From: Protopterus annectens | Lineage: Eukaryota > Chordata > Ceratodontiformes > Protopteridae | Reading direction: 5' to 3' | Assembly: GCF_019279795.1 (NCBI RefSeq) | Contig: NC_056733.1 | Location: forward strand, 1,417,549,519 to 1,417,613,518 | DNA length: 64,000 bases | Part shown: piece by piece, positions 11,726 to 24,162 of the stretch | Layout: the number at the start of each line of letters is the position of its first letter | Numbering within the stretch: position 1 is the stretch's first letter | Program-made: the position numbers and the translations under genes | Notes under the pieces: model-generated | Told to the model about the DNA's origin: nothing | The model's database searches: none | What the model saw: the letters and a program-made list of their open reading frames with translations, nothing else

Positions 11726-13537
11726 GAACCCTGGGAATGACACCTCTCTCTGGATCACACATACAATAAAAGGGATGCCAAACATGACACTACCTTTGCT
11801 TAACCATATATAGGGAGTCTACTATGTGCATCCGACATAGTCAGCCCTCCATCACCATCCTCATTACTGGCAAAGCCACAAGGTAAGTCACTCTCCCTAT
11901 CAATTGCTGAATGGAGTAGTATGTTTTGTCTCTTGCATCTATGGTATGGATGTGAGCATGCAAGGGAATCGGGTGGCTGAATGGGATGCCAGCAAATAGT
12001 AGACACCTATACTGGCAGCATGAAATCTGTAACAAATACTGGTGTCACCATAGTAGCCAGTACTAGACAAGGTGACAAAACCCACTGCAGGAAATGTGGT
12101 GGGCCAAATGTGCATCCATAGGACACACACATGCCAGTCAGGGAGGCTCACATTGTTGAGAAACTGCTGATGTCCCTGCACAAGCCAGCATAAGTGGAAT
12201 GCCCCATGTATATCTGTGAGTCAGATGCAAGTAGTGTCCATAGCACACATGCACCCAGCTCACCCCACCATCACCCACAGGTACCCACAGGTCTTATCCC
12301 TGCTGTTGGGAATGAGTACAGTTTAACCCCCACCTCCATATGGAAATAGCCATAGAATGCAGCATGCTGAAGAGGTGTCCTATGCAGGTGTGCCCCTAGC
12401 TGTAAGCAGCACCCTACCAGCATCCACACCACTAGATCAATAATGACAGAAACTATTGACATTAATATCGTGCACACCTACCCTGTCACCCCAGGGGGGT
12501 ATAGTGGCTTGCAGTCTTGGACTGTAGGAGTGACACAATGCAACGGCCTGCTACAGATGGCCTGCATCACTACCAAATGCCCTACAGTCCTCTGCCAAAG
12601 GACTGTGTCTCACCTTTACTGCCAATGTATGTTATGTCATGGACTCCCAAGTAACAACATAACACAGTCCACAGAACCCAAATGCAAGGCCATGTCGACA
12701 AATCCCAGTAACATTTCCACCATGTCCTACTGCATGAACTGTGGACCAACACCAACTTACTGCTGGGATGAAGTGATAACTATGGGGAACTTATCAGATA
12801 ATGTTTGCAAAATGTTTGGAAGAGGATAGAATAACAGAGTGGTGGTAGAGCATGGACGCCATGGAGTGTGTGAAGTCTGAAACTCAGCCATATGCACATA
12901 CTATCCCTGCCTGCAAACACAGGAATCGGTGGCTAAAAACCTGCTTGTAAACCACAATGTGAATGGGTAATGACCAGAAATATGACCCCTGCCTCTGGGT
13001 AACCTGTGTGAATCTGTACAGTTGTGAGGTATGGCCACAGCAGGATACGGCCATACTGTCACTTTGATGGATGTATAAGCATGGGATCCTCTGCCACCAC
13101 TGTACCAAGGTGCTGAACTATTTACACAGACCCATCAGCAAGTGTCTGCAGCTTCCCCTCCAGAATGGCATGATTGTGCAAGAATATGTAGGCTGCAGAT
13201 CACAATACTGGACACAGCTTCATTCACCCTGTGTTCCCCAGGAAATTAATGCAAGCAAATATGTATACCTGACAGTAGGTGATGACATAAAACACCACAG
13301 TGTAAAACAGCACATATGTCTGAATATCTCTGCTAACACCAAATCCATGTAGCAGAAGCAGCACAGACACAATTACCTACAGTAACCCACTATCCTTTGC
13401 CCATTTTGACCTCATATTGTCAACTGATCTACAGATATCCCACAGAAATAGGTTGCTAGCTGTAGATGTAGAACACAAAAGCCTGCACTGGAGTACAACC
13501 TACCTGAAATGGATTCATACATTCAATACAGTTTATA
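11726..13537. other. no gene recognised; CA/TG-rich
   Basis: Downstream of the transposase the first ~160 bp match copy 2, including a splice-donor-like aaggtaagtca. The rest is CA- and TG-rich sequence with open frames on both strands that look like no protein family. Confidence 0.4.
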
Positions 13538-13655
13538 CTGAGCATGCCCCCACACTTAGAGAAACAAAGCCCATATCTGACAACAAAATACTGAAAGGTC
13601 ATACTGGGCATGCTCCCACACTTACAGAAATGAAGCCCATGTCTGGCAACAACAG
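13538..13655. repeat. 65-bp tandem duplication
   Basis: The phrase actgrgcatgcycccacact occurs at 13,538 and 13,603. It is followed in each case by a near-identical segment ending in atatctgacaac or atgtctggcaac. Open frames here are accidental. Confidence 0.7.
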
Positions 13656-14099
13656 TGGGCTGTACATATCTGACAGTCACAGATGTTTGTGCACACCCTC
13701 CACATTGTACACCAGTCCTGCTTTGCACACACATTGGATAGGAATACACACATATATCCAAGGACAACACACTATAATAGGCCAAACTTACACATACATA
13801 GATGATTGGAAGAGAGTGACAAACAGTGACAAAGAGCCTCCCACCATGAGTCCTATCCCACCCAGCACACATCCAATTGGCTAAAACCACATGATGTGCA
13901 AATGTCAATCACTGTAGACATTTGCCTCTGGTATCCCTCAGTACTATAGTGTTGGTGGTGATTGTGATAACTGTATAACATGACTGTACAAGTCAGTATT
14001 AATCTAGCAGCTGTATACACATACCTGTGAAATATAAACCTGTGTGTGCCTGAGTGTTGTGTGTCTGCTTCCAGATGAATGGTTTATTGCCCATGCACA

Positions 14100-14955
14100 C
14101 ACACTGCACTACCCATTGCTCTACTTTGGTAAGCCTGCTGATGTCATTCACCTTGAAATACACCTTTGGTGAAGGAGTAGCCCTATAAGCTCAGTGGTGT
14201 GTGCTATAACTGTGTAATGCTATAGTGTAATGTACTAGTTCGGTAGGAGTTCTAATCCCAGACATGGCAACTGTGTATGTGTATGTGTGTAGGGATCAAT
14301 GCTGTTGTGGCCATTCACGGTCACTACACTCCCCATTGCCCTACTTTGGCAAGCCTGCTGATGTCATTCACCTTGAAATACACCTTTGGGAAAAGAGTAG
14401 TCCAGTAAGCTCCATGGTGCATCCTATAACTATGTAATGCTGTAGTGTGATGTACTAGTTAGGTAGGAGTTCTATACCCAGACATGGCAACTGTAAAACT
14501 TTGTGTGTTTGTCTGTGTAGGGGTCAATGCTTTTGAGGCAATTCACACTCACTACAATTTCAATTGCCCTACTTTGGCTGGGCTGCTGATGTCATTTGCT
14601 TTGAAATACACCTTTGGGGGAAAAGTAGCCCAATAAGCTCCATGGTGCATGCTAGAACTGTGTAATGTTGTTGTGTGATGTACTAGTTAGATAAGAGTTC
14701 TAATCCCAGACATGGCAGCTGTAAAACTTTGTGCGTGTGTGTCTGTGTAGGGATCAATGCTTTTGAGGCCATTCACACTCACTACAATTTCCATTGCCCT
14801 ACTTTGGCAGGGCTGCTGATGTCATTCACTTTGAAATACACCTTTGGGGAGGGAGTAGCCCAGTAAGCTCTGTGGCATGTGCTATAACTGTGTAATGCTG
14901 TAGTGTGATGTACTATTTAGGTAGGAGTTCTAATTCCAGACATGGCAATTGTGAA

Positions 14956-15040
<85 letters not shown>

Positions 15041-15074
15041 GGATCAATGCTTTTGTGGCCATTCACAGTCACTA
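14100..15074 (+). repeat. tandem array of ~225-bp units with tRNA-like Pol III boxes
   Basis: The landmark cacctttgg occurs at 14,161, 14,391, 14,609 and 14,839, giving spacings of 230, 218 and 230 bp. Each unit reads in order: ctgctgatgtcatt, gaaatacacctttgg, a box-A-like aagctcngtgg, a box-B-like gagttctaatccc, then a GT-rich tract and agggatcaatgc. The fifth unit is cut by the CR1 at 15,075 and resumes at 25,220. More diverged units lie at 26.6-27.0k and 38.95-39.98k. The tRNA-like boxes suggest it arose from a tRNA-derived SINE that later amplified in tandem; that origin is inference. Confidence 0.8.
14961..15038. repeat. (GT)39 microsatellite within the tandem array
   Basis: A pure GT run at the position where the three preceding units carry only short GT-rich stretches. 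It is an expansion of a sequence already in the unit. Confidence 0.97.
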
Positions 15075-15087
15075 GGCACTCCTAAAA

Positions 15088-17100
15088 ATGGAGAACATCG
15101 ATATCTGTACAGTAACAGAGGCCTGATCCAAGACTTCAGAGAGCACCACTGCAATACCAGGTACAGCTCTTACCACACCTGCCGGCCACCAAACCAGGAC
15201 CAAAACACTAAAGATGTAGGAGTGTCCATATTCATCAAGGATATTCACACCACAAGGCTACTTGCCCAACAGAATGCATCTGAAATACTCCTGCTGCAAC
15301 TAACACTAGGTAAGACTGCAATCCAAATTGTATAGTTTGCTACAGATTCCCCACCATGCCCCAAGATTCCCACTACACCTTTCTAAACATACTGGAAAAT
15401 GTTATGATACAACCAAACACCCTAATACTGGGTGACTTACACTACCCTGCCATTAACTGGGAAAGCTACTTGTGTACCAACATGTGTGCCCAACAGTTCT
15501 TGGAAGTCATAATTCCAATGCCCTGAATCAAGTAACCCATAGTCCCACCAGGGGCTTCAGTATCCTACACCTGGTCATTGCCAACATGGGAAATCAATGC
15601 TCCACACCTACCCATCGGTGGTCAGGTCTGCCCATAAGCTAATCACCATTAACATCCACATCCCTCCCCCACACCCCAGTAAGGAAACCTCCACAACACA
15701 CATCTCCAAAGCCAACTTCATTCTACACATGTCAGATGTGACTAACGTCATGACACCCATGCAGATGGGAACTGAAAGGATGACTGCTGAATCCTACACT
15801 AAGGCACTGTATGAGCACATCCACTCATGCATGAATCGTGCCATCCTAAATAGAACCAAGATGCTCCCCACCAAGAAAAGGAAGCCAATCTGGTGGTCCC
15901 CTGCCATAAACAAACTGTACAACAAAAGGAAGAAACTGTTGCAGAAAAGAGGGAATTTCCAAGATGCAAAATACTCCCTTACCAGCCTCAGTAAGAAGCT
16001 GAGATCCCTCATAAAATCCTTCAAATCTAGTTATGAACATAATATAGCCAAAGATGCCAAAGACAACTGCAAGCCGTTCCATAGCTATGTCAGGAATCTA
16101 AATGGCAATGCTCAGATCTGCTCTGAGCTACAACAGGATGGCATTAAATATACTGATCCCAAGGATATTGCCAAAATCCTGGCAGATCGATTCAGTGCCA
16201 ACTGCACCCCCCTCCCACCCTCTAAAGAAGGGCCCATCTCAATACTGAAAGATTGCCAGATTCCGGTAATAATGGCCACACAGGTAAAAACCACACTCTC
16301 TAGAGCTAAGAAAACAGCATCCATGGGACCAGACAACATCCCGGGCTGTGTACTACATGAACTACAAACTGAACTGGCACCTCACCTACATGCCATATCT
16401 AATCATACCCACATCTCGGGCTTCATGCCCACTGAGTGGCACACAGCTACAGTTATCCCAGTCCACAAGGGGGGATCCACCTTGGATCTTGGGAACTATC
16501 ACCCCAGCAGTATGCCATGCCTGATTTGCAAGGCAATGGAATGTATTATCACAGAACTTATAAACAAAGACATCGGCAACCTGCAAACACTGGACCCCTC
16601 CCAGGTTGGGTTTGTGAAGGGCCGATCATGTCTCCTGAACCTGATTGACATCTTTGAATCAGTCTCCAGAGCTGTGGATGAGGATAAGGCAGTTCACACA
16701 GTCTATCCAGACCTCACCAAGGCCTTCGACACCATCCCCCAGTCTGGAATCGTAGATAAACATACTAATCTGGCCATTAATCTCTATGTCACCTGATGGG
16801 TTGTCAACTGCTATACTGACAGAACCCACACTGCAAAAGTAGGTGACTCCAAATCCAGCCCCAGACAAGTGACAGTTGGAGTACTTCAGGGTTCAATCCT
16901 GGGACTGCTCTTGTTTGGCATCTACTCCTCTGAAGTACAGGCCAACACTAAGGGACTCTGGCTAACAAAAGTCACAGATGACTGCAAACTGGGAGCCAAT
17001 ATTGAATCCCCACACGATGTGGATATTCTACAGAAGGGCCTTACAGAAAGAGATACTTGGTGCCTGAGCCATGGCCTCAAGCTCAATGCCAAGAAATGTA
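15088..17100 (+). pseudogene. CR1-A ORF2 remnant: endonuclease relic, linker and RT
   Basis: ORF2 of CR1 LINEs encodes an apurinic-type endonuclease followed by a reverse transcriptase. Endonuclease remnants at 15,088-15,590 are broken by stops. The longest open frame (15,597-16,796) covers the linker (KPIWWSPAINKLYNKRKKLL) and the first RT motifs (MGPDNIPGCVLHELQ, VGFVKGRSCLLNLI, DLTKAFDTIPQSGI). A stop at 16,794-16,796 is followed, in a frame open from 16,869, by RT motif B (GVLQGSILGLLLFGIY) and a motif C reading VTDDCKLG instead of the usual F/YADD. The C-terminal part lies beyond the L1 at 24,406-25,126. It is non-functional. Confidence 0.85.
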
Positions 17101-17101
17101 T
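17089..17101. repeat. target-site duplication of the L1 (left copy)
   Basis: ccaagaaatgtat here and again at 24,393-24,405, 13 bp and identical. It flanks the L1-type element exactly. Confidence 0.95.
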
Positions 17102-17691
17102 AGTTTTTTTTTTTTCTCAAAAATCTTTTTATTGAATTATAAAATATAACATAACAACAAACATCAAAACATTGTAAATATAGTCATTTAGGAGTTATTT
17201 GAAGTTACACAACATATATAAGCATATTTCAACTCATGAATGTGAAAATTAAAGAAAACAACAGTATATACAGTATGTACAAATGGTGACCAAGGTACAA
17301 ATGATTAAATGATATTTTTAATCATATGAGAAAATGAAGTATGAAGGTAAATAAATCCTATTAGTGTACTAAGACAAAAAAGTAAAAACTATTAATCAAT
17401 ATTAATAATATAGAGGATCTTCTCTATAGTTTTGTTATTTACAGCCATTTTTTTGGGACTCTTCAACATAGATTTTTGTGCAGAAATGTACGAGTAAGCC
17501 ATTGTTCTAAAAGCATTCCAATTCAATTTAGTGCGATCAAGCCAGTTTTTGGTAATGTAAAGTTTTATGAGAGAGAAAATGAATATAAATACATGTGTCT
17601 AATTTAGAAAGATGTATCGAGGGTATGTGAAGAATTGCTGTTTCCCAGGATAAAGTGGATTTGTGATAACCCATTTTCTGTAACCTTACCT
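17102..17691 (-). other. L1 3' UTR
   Basis: AT-rich with no open frame. It ends at the A-run adjacent to the TSD. Confidence 0.7.
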
Positions 17692-20600
17692 TCAAAGAAG
17701 TCCAAAGTTTATGTGAATAGTGGCAATACCAAAAATATGCAGAAGGTCAGCTTTTGGAAATGAGCAACAGGGACAAGAGGGAGACTTACTAGCATCAAAT
17801 TTATTAAGTTTGGAAGGGGTATGATATGCATTATTTATCATTAATTGGGTATAGAACAATTTCTTAAAAGGGGAGTGTTCCAAAGTGTTTCTAATGGCCA
17901 AGAAGTTTTGTTTCTCAGTTAATTGAGAATTATGTTTATCCCAGAAGTTGGAGAAAAGACATAATGAGTCTTGTATGAATTTGTTTAATAAGTTATATGA
18001 TTTTGATAGCATTTTCTCAGGGAGTGATAATGTTTTAATTATTGTATCTAAATTATTAAGATCTTGTTCTTTTGGCTTTTTAAGAGCGCATTTAGCCATA
18101 ATTACATCCCTTAATTGACGTAAAATTATAGTATATTTACAATTGACTTTCAGTATATTCTGCAGATTAGTCAGGGACAAATCATTATATTTCAAGAGAT
18201 CCCAAACATTCATATTTTTGATAAGAGGGTAATTTGTAAGATTAAACGGCATATTATCTAATTTAAGATTGGGATTCAAGTGAAGTGGTTGAAGTAAATA
18301 AAGACTATTATCAAGCTTGACAAGTTTCATTAGCTCCTGAAATGCTTTGATGTTTTGTTTTTGGAAATTCGAGATTTTTAGTGTGTTTATGATATCTATA
18401 GAGATGAATGGAATGGCAGCAGGGTTAATGTTTTTGGATATGATATATTGATGCCATAGCTTAACCCAAATTGGAGATTGATTGTAGTTAATATTGTTCA
18501 ATTTAGAAATTTAAAGAAGTTTGTTGGCTGAAACAATTAAATAATAGAGATACAAATTTGGCAGACCCAAACCACCCCTGTCTTTAGAGGTAGATAATTT
18601 AACATAAGGAATCCTAACTGTTTTAGGAAACCACAAAAATTTAGCTAGTTCTTTATTGACTCTATCAAAGAAAGATTTAGGAATTATTTGATCTGAGGAA
18701 TTGAATTGATATAGAAATTTAGGGAGAATATTCATTTTAATCACTGCAGCTTTGGATAAAAGTGATAGGTTAAGTAGTTGTCATCTACACATATCAAGCA
18801 TTATTGATGTCCATATTTTATTCAAGTTATTTTGAAATGTAGATAGGCTATTTTGATCCACATGAATACCCAGATATTTAACTCCATAAGTAACGTTAAA
18901 AGAAGATCCAGGAAATAGGTATGGTTTATGTGCCAAATAATTTAAAGGGAGAATATGAGTCTTTTGGGAATTAATGTGATAATCCGACGCAAGTGAAAAT
19001 TTCTCAATAGAGTTGACCAGTTTGTTTAGGTCTGTGGTAGGTGTTTGAAAGTATATTACTAAATCATCCGCAAAAGCTGAGAAGGGTAAATTAGTGTTCA
19101 AGACCCTAGGAATCCTATGGAATGTATTTTGTGTTATGTATAAAAGTAATGGTTCTAAATACAAATTAAAGAGAAAAGGAGATAAAGAACAGCCCTGTCT
19201 TGTACCATTAGTAATCTTTATAGGTAGTGATGTAGATCCATTAATATACAGTCTGGTAAAGGATTCTTTATATAAACTTTTGATTAAATTTATAAATGAT
19301 ATAGGAATATTAAAACAGGTCATAGTTTGAAAAAGGAAGTCCCAACTCACTCCATCAAATGCTTTTGATGCATCAAGAATCAATGCATATAATGGGTTAT
19401 TATCATTTTCCGTGAGATGTATAATGGATTCCATAGTCAGAGTGTTGTCCCATGCATGTCTATGAGATGTAAAACCTGATTGGTATGGGGAGGTTATTGA
19501 TGTTAAAACTTTCTTTAGTCTATTAGCCAAAATAGAAGATAAAATTTTAATGTCTAAATTGATTAATGAAATGGGTCTGTAATTATTGGGGTCAGTTTTG
19601 TCTTTATTATTCTTTAAAATTAGTATAGTTTTTGAGGTGTTCCAGTGGAGATCAGCTATGTCATTTATTGTAATGTAATTATAAACCTTGAACAAGAAGG
19701 GAGCAATTACTGACTTAAAGGATTTAAAAAATTCCGGTGTGAATCTGTCTGGGCCCGGGGATTTACCAAGTTTAAGTTTGTCAATGGAATCCGAGATTTC
19801 AAAGAGACGTAGAGGAGCTGACAAAATGTTTTGTTGTTTTTCATTCAACATACGGAACATTATAGAACTTAGGAAACTATTTATATGACAATTAACAATA
19901 GGTTTAGAGTTTTTGGAATATAAATCAGTATATAATAGTGTAAAAAGTTGTAAAATTTCCTTGTCAGTGTTATATACTTGATTTTTGTATTGTATAGGCG
20001 ATATTTTAGGCCTATCAAAGTTTTTTTTAATTATTCTTGCTAAAGTTTTGGAAGGTACTTGAGCCCATTCAGAGTAAGTAGCTAATAATCTTTGCTCCAT
20101 TATTGAGAGGTTATTTTGATGTAATAAAAGAAGTTATTTTTGAGATTGTATAATTTGCTTATAATATGAAGGGTCCTGGTTTAATCTATATTGAGTTTCA
20201 AGAGATTGAATCTTTAGTTTTAGTAATCTTTCTTTATTATTAAATTGTTTTTTTAAGGTATGAAGCCTTACCAATGAACATTCCCCTCAGCCTAGCCTTG
20301 CAAGCAGCCCACTGTATATCATAGGGAATATCCATTGAGTCTAGGTTATTTTCCATTTCCTGAATTATTTCTATACAAGTTTTACCAATATCTTTATTAG
20401 AGAGCAAATTATTATTCAAAGTCCAATTATTTTGTTTGAATGTATGTCTATAATTAAAGTCCATATTTAATTTTAGTAAGATTCTAGAGTGATCAGAGAG
20501 AAATCTGGGCTCAATACTAAAGTCTAATACCAATTGTGATAGAAAAGTAGATATAAGAAAGAAATCTAACCTTGACCATGAATGATAACATTTTGAGTAA

Positions 20601-21193
20601 TATGTATATATATATTTTTTATTTGAGTATTTAGTAAGTTGTAGAGGGTCTATAAGATTATAGTCTAACATTAGGTCTTCTAGCGCAAGGGAAGCTTGTT
20701 GATTATAAGAAGAGGAACAGCTAGTGCGGTCTATAACTGGGTTAAGTACAGCATTCCAGTCTCCACCTACTATAATATAGTGATCTTTATAAGATGAGAG
20801 AATATTATATATCCGTAGAATAAAAAAATGTTGATGGCTACAAGGACCATAAATATTTAGCACCAAAAGTAGTTTATCTAAATTTTGTATGGTGGAGGTA
20901 AAGTAGCACCATCTTCCCTCATTGTCATGTTTTTCTTCGATAATAATCCCCTGAAATCTTTGTTTAATTATGATAGCCGCCCCTCTGGCATTAGAAGTGT
21001 CACCAGAAGCTATTATTTTTTTGATCCACTTTTTACTTTTTTCTTTGTACCAGTCATCCCTAGGAAAATGTGTTTCTTGCAGAAAACATATATTTGCATG
21101 TGATTTATACATTAAATGGAATAGTAAAGATTTCTTAGCTTTGTTCTTAATCCCTCTTACATTCCAGGAATCAATTATTAATAAATTATTCAT
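17692..21193 (-). pseudogene. L1/Tx1-like ORF2 (endonuclease-RT), 3 stops and 1 frameshift
   Basis: The endonuclease frame (21,193-20,240) shows SWNVRGI, FLQETHF, GGDWNAVL, SRLDFFLIS and SDHSRILL, so the catalytic Asn, Glu, Asp/Asn, Asp and Asp-His positions are all present. It is knocked out of frame in an A-run near 20,250. The next frame carries KERLLKLKIQSLE..., a TAA near 20,135, then the RT (to 18,781) with SPGPDRFTPEFFK, NYRPISLI, motif A LDASKAFDG, motif B GTRQGCSLSPFLFNLYLEPL and motif C FADDLVIY. A TGA at 18,781 (probably from CGA) and a TAA at 18,511 interrupt the C-terminal region. That region ends with a Cys-rich CPCCSFPKADLLHIF motif near 17,740. Before mutation the protein would have been roughly 1,160 residues, usual for the family. 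Confidence 0.93.
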
Positions 21194-23205
21194 ATGATTA
21201 TCAAAGGTCTATTAGACGAAATGCAAGATAATAAATTGTGTATGAAAAAAAGTGAAAAAATGAAGAAAAAAAAGAAAAACAAAACTTAGTCCCAGTACAA
21301 CAATTATTATGCATAAAGGTATGATTCAAAATAAAATTAACTTTAGTCTCAAAATCTTCCCACTTCCCTACCCCAGTGCCTACCCACCTAAATTTATCTA
21401 AAGAAGGAAGATATAGATAGCTATATGTATGATGCGTATACTTGGTCACCAATAAATCCCATGTAACTAAAGAAAATTTGAGTAAAGTCCTGAGAAGGAC
21501 TATAATAAAGTTAACACAACTAAACATATTTACACAATAATCTAACAACAAGATGCCCGACATACTTAACCCCATTCACATGTATATTCACAAACTCCTA
21601 TAAAGTTAATTAAAATTATGACAAATAAAGAAAATATTGCTAATCTAACACTATAATATATATTTGCATTAATAGGTGCGTGTGAAACATAAATATCATA
21701 GTAGAATTTTAATACATCTAGAGCAAAGTAAACATGTAAGTAAATGTATTAACAAAAGAGTATATCTCAAACCCTATAATTTAAAAGTATCTAGAATAAA
21801 AAGTATTAATTTATTTATTTAAGATATAATATTTTGTATCAATAAACCATATAATCAATAGATCTCTGACTAATAAAGTAATTATTGACTAAACTAATTC
21901 GTAGAACACAAGTGAATATAATTTCTATTAAAAGTGGGATCACCATCACAACTAATATCAATCATCCAACTAGTATGCAATTTCAAGTCTCCCATCTACA
22001 TTACATACAGTAAAAAATAAGTAAAATATTGTTTAATAACCTATCATAGATATGGTTTCACTCGGAGTTAGGTAATGTGTATAATGTAATGTATGTCAAG
22101 GACTCAAGGAATCCCCTAACACATATATTAAGCACTACCCAATCTAGTAATATCTTATGATGTTTCATGTGTCTGTATAGAAAATGACATTTTAATCATA
22201 AATAAAGTAATGAAAAACAGAGCCTAACCCACCTCCCTCTGTTAAATAATTTGCCAGCCTAAGCCCACTGTGGAAGGACATTAACATAGATTTAACTCTG
22301 AATTCATTTAGATACGCACGAAGCTATAATATATGAAAGTACAGTTATCCAAAAGGCTTGACGTGTTTGGTGTACTTAGGGAACAAAACAGTAGGTAAAA
22401 AACTTTATAACATAAGGTTTAACAATGTCATTTTTGAAAAAGCAGTCTCAGAGGCAGCGAAGCCTCAGCGCATACACAGAAATCCTCTCGAATATGGAAC
22501 AAGCCTCTCAAAGCGCGTAAAGCATCAGATTCAACCTACGCAGGGAAAAAACATGCTTACGTGAATGAACAACAACATGACAGCCAGAACAGAGTCTCCG
22601 ACGATGGGAATCCACCTTCTACATAAAGTGAGGCCTCAAAAAACCAGGAAGCCACACTCTAAACAATCAGAAGTGTGTAAAGGATTCAATACATCCAAAT
22701 CTGCGATCGCTTCCAAGCCAGACAACTACAGCAACAGGATACTGATTCTAAACAGCTTGCCACTGCCATGATGAAAGAATCTTTGTTTTCCCCATATCAC
22801 GACGCTAATGCAGAACCATATATGAAGGGAAACACTGTCTATCGTATTCCAGACACAAATCAAGAGGTTTCAGCAAGGTTAGTAGCATAATATCAGTACT
22901 GAAGTCTGGATATTGCAGCTTCCATTTTGATAAGTGACAATTTAATATTGAAAGCAATGGTTCCTTAAATATTTAGGCTTTGATGATTCTCAAATACTGT
23001 GTAAGCAGTGCATATAAGTATTACAGACACTCGGGTATATGACTAATCTAGTTATTTTCAAGCATATGACTTTCTTACAATAAGTCTGGACTGAATTTTC
23101 ATTTTGTGAAAGGTCTGTCATATGGTCATTGTATTTAAACAATACATAATATGATATGTTGGTTTACATATCTAACAGTAAATGTACTTACAACAGTTAG
23201 ATGAG
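21194..23205 (-). other. L1 inter-ORF spacer, ~2 kb, no ORF
   Basis: Typical L1 elements have overlapping or nearly adjacent ORFs. Here about 2 kb separates ORF1 and ORF2. The part nearest ORF2 is AT-rich. The part at about 22,440-22,800 has a more balanced composition with several CpGs. No protein or terminal repeats were recognised. Confidence 0.6.
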
Positions 23206-24162
23206 TTACTTTTGTGCAGCTGTATCAGGAAGGATCTTGAATAATTTTAGGAAGATGTCTTTTGCTTCTTGTGGATTTGTAATTATATGTCTCTTGTCAT
23301 TGTAGTTGAAAGATAGAGTGTTTGGGTAACTCATACGGAACTTGATTTCCCTTTTTATCAGGTCTGCACAGTATGGAGATAGCTTTTGTCTATTCAGTTT
23401 TATTTGAGGAGGTAAATCTTGTGAAAAGGTCAGCTTATGTGAATTCCAGATAAGATGTTTTTTACTTTTGGCTGCTACCAGAATACTTTGGGTATCTTGA
23501 AAGTTTAGTAGCTTTGTGTAGATAATCTGAGGTGGAGCTGAATCTTGATGGGCACGCAGGGCTCTGTGTGCTCTTTCTACAATTAAGGATTTTGAAGTTG
23601 TCTCACAGTTAAGTAATGCCTCAAATATTTGTTTAGTCACTGATAGTAAGTTTTGATTTTCATAAGATTCCGGTAAACCTCTAATTATTATATTATTTCT
23701 ACGAATTCTTGCCTCCAAGTCCAGTAATTTAGCTTGTACTTCTGTAATAATGGTATCTTTGGATTTTAGATCTCGATCTACAGTATCTGCTCTCATTTCC
23801 AAAGCTAAATATTTATTTTCAAGAATGTCCATTCTTTCATTTATCTGTTTTAAGGTTTTACCAAAATCAGTGAATTGAACAGAAAAACTCTGTATGGCAC
23901 TCTGAATGGGTTGTAATGCCATCTTTAAGTCTTCCAAATGAAAGTTAGAGTCACTTTTATCTTTGGCACTTACTTTAATGTTCTCAGTAGTTTGTTTAGT
24001 GGTTCTTAATCTTTTAGAGCCAGTGTCCTTCTCTGGAGAAAGCATAGAAGAAAATTTGGCCTTGGTTGTCTGTGTATCCATGGTGTCAGAGTTGCCAGCC
24101 ATGCCCAGGATAGAGGTGTGAAAACAGGATGCTTGACACAGGGTAGAGCTACTGGAGTGCAT
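23206..24162 (-). CDS. L1-type ORF1 protein (RNA-binding, coiled coil)
   Basis: An uninterrupted 318-residue frame. L1 ORF1 proteins are trimeric nucleic-acid chaperones that package L1 RNA in the cytoplasm. A polar, lysine-rich N-terminus is followed by a predicted coiled coil (about residues 80-150, e.g. FGKTLKQINERMDILENKY). The RRM-type core starts at EARIRRNNIIIRGLPES, and the C-terminal domain holds HRALRAHQD and LPPQIKLNRQKLSPY. This matches the Transposase_22 layout. The first ATG is at 24,162, but a second at 24,102 (MAGNSDTMDTQ) is equally plausible as the start. It is the only fully open gene of this L1. Confidence 0.92.
   Translation of the reverse strand: MHSSSSTLCQASCFHTSILGMAGNSDTMDTQTTKAKFSSMLSPEKDTGSKRLRTTKQTTENIKVSAKDKSDSNFHLEDLKMALQPIQSAIQSFSVQFTDFGKTLKQINERMDILENKYLALEMRADTVDRDLKSKDTIITEVQAKLLDLEARIRRNNIIIRGLPESYENQNLLSVTKQIFEALLNCETTSKSLIVERAHRALRAHQDSAPPQIIYTKLLNFQDTQSILVAAKSKKHLIWNSHKLTFSQDLPPQIKLNRQKLSPYCADLIKREIKFRMSYPNTLSFNYNDKRHIITNPQEAKDIFLKLFKILPDTAAQK

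Larger units (their letters stand above)
9377..11890 (+). mobile_element. PIF/Harbinger DNA transposon, copy 1 (3' end unresolved)
   Basis: The left edge is placed where similarity to the second copy (59,694-62,530) begins, at ctgggattca. Homology then runs through about 1.2 kb of non-coding leader, the transposase, and about 160 bp beyond it to an acaaggtaagtca phrase at about 11,877. The three bases before the boundary can be read as a TWA-type target site (tta), as expected for Harbinger. I could not find the matching inverted terminal repeat on the right. Copy 2 is interrupted by a CR1 at the equivalent place, so the true right end is open. Confidence 0.7.
15075..17101 (+). mobile_element. 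CR1-type LINE A, 5' part (interrupted by an L1)
   Basis: A 5'-truncated CR1 inserted into the tandem array. It starts inside the ORF2 endonuclease at sequence equivalent to MENIDIYAVTE in the fuller copy at 29-33.6k. It runs through the RT to lysine- and cysteine-containing NAKKCIV at 17,100, where an L1-type element interrupts it. It resumes at 24,393 with the next codons and ends at about 25,219 with a tail of 8-bp repeats (cctatgaa). Total CR1 length is about 2.8 kb. Confidence 0.88.

Noticed and set aside
12443-12829. 128-codon open frame
   Set aside because: No recognisable domain, cysteine pattern or homologous copy. Composition matches the surrounding CA/TG-rich non-coding sequence.
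13417-13908. 150-codon open frames on both strands
   Set aside because: They overlap each other on opposite strands and are produced by a 65-bp tandem duplication.
14100-15074. CRISPR-like or minisatellite interpretation of the array
   Set aside because: Units are contiguous, diverged copies of ~225 bp without constant short repeats and unique spacers, in a eukaryotic setting.
21201-21575. Hydrophobic 124-codon frame in the L1 spacer
   Set aside because: Random-looking membrane-like composition from T-rich DNA. It does not resemble any L1 protein and no second copy was found.
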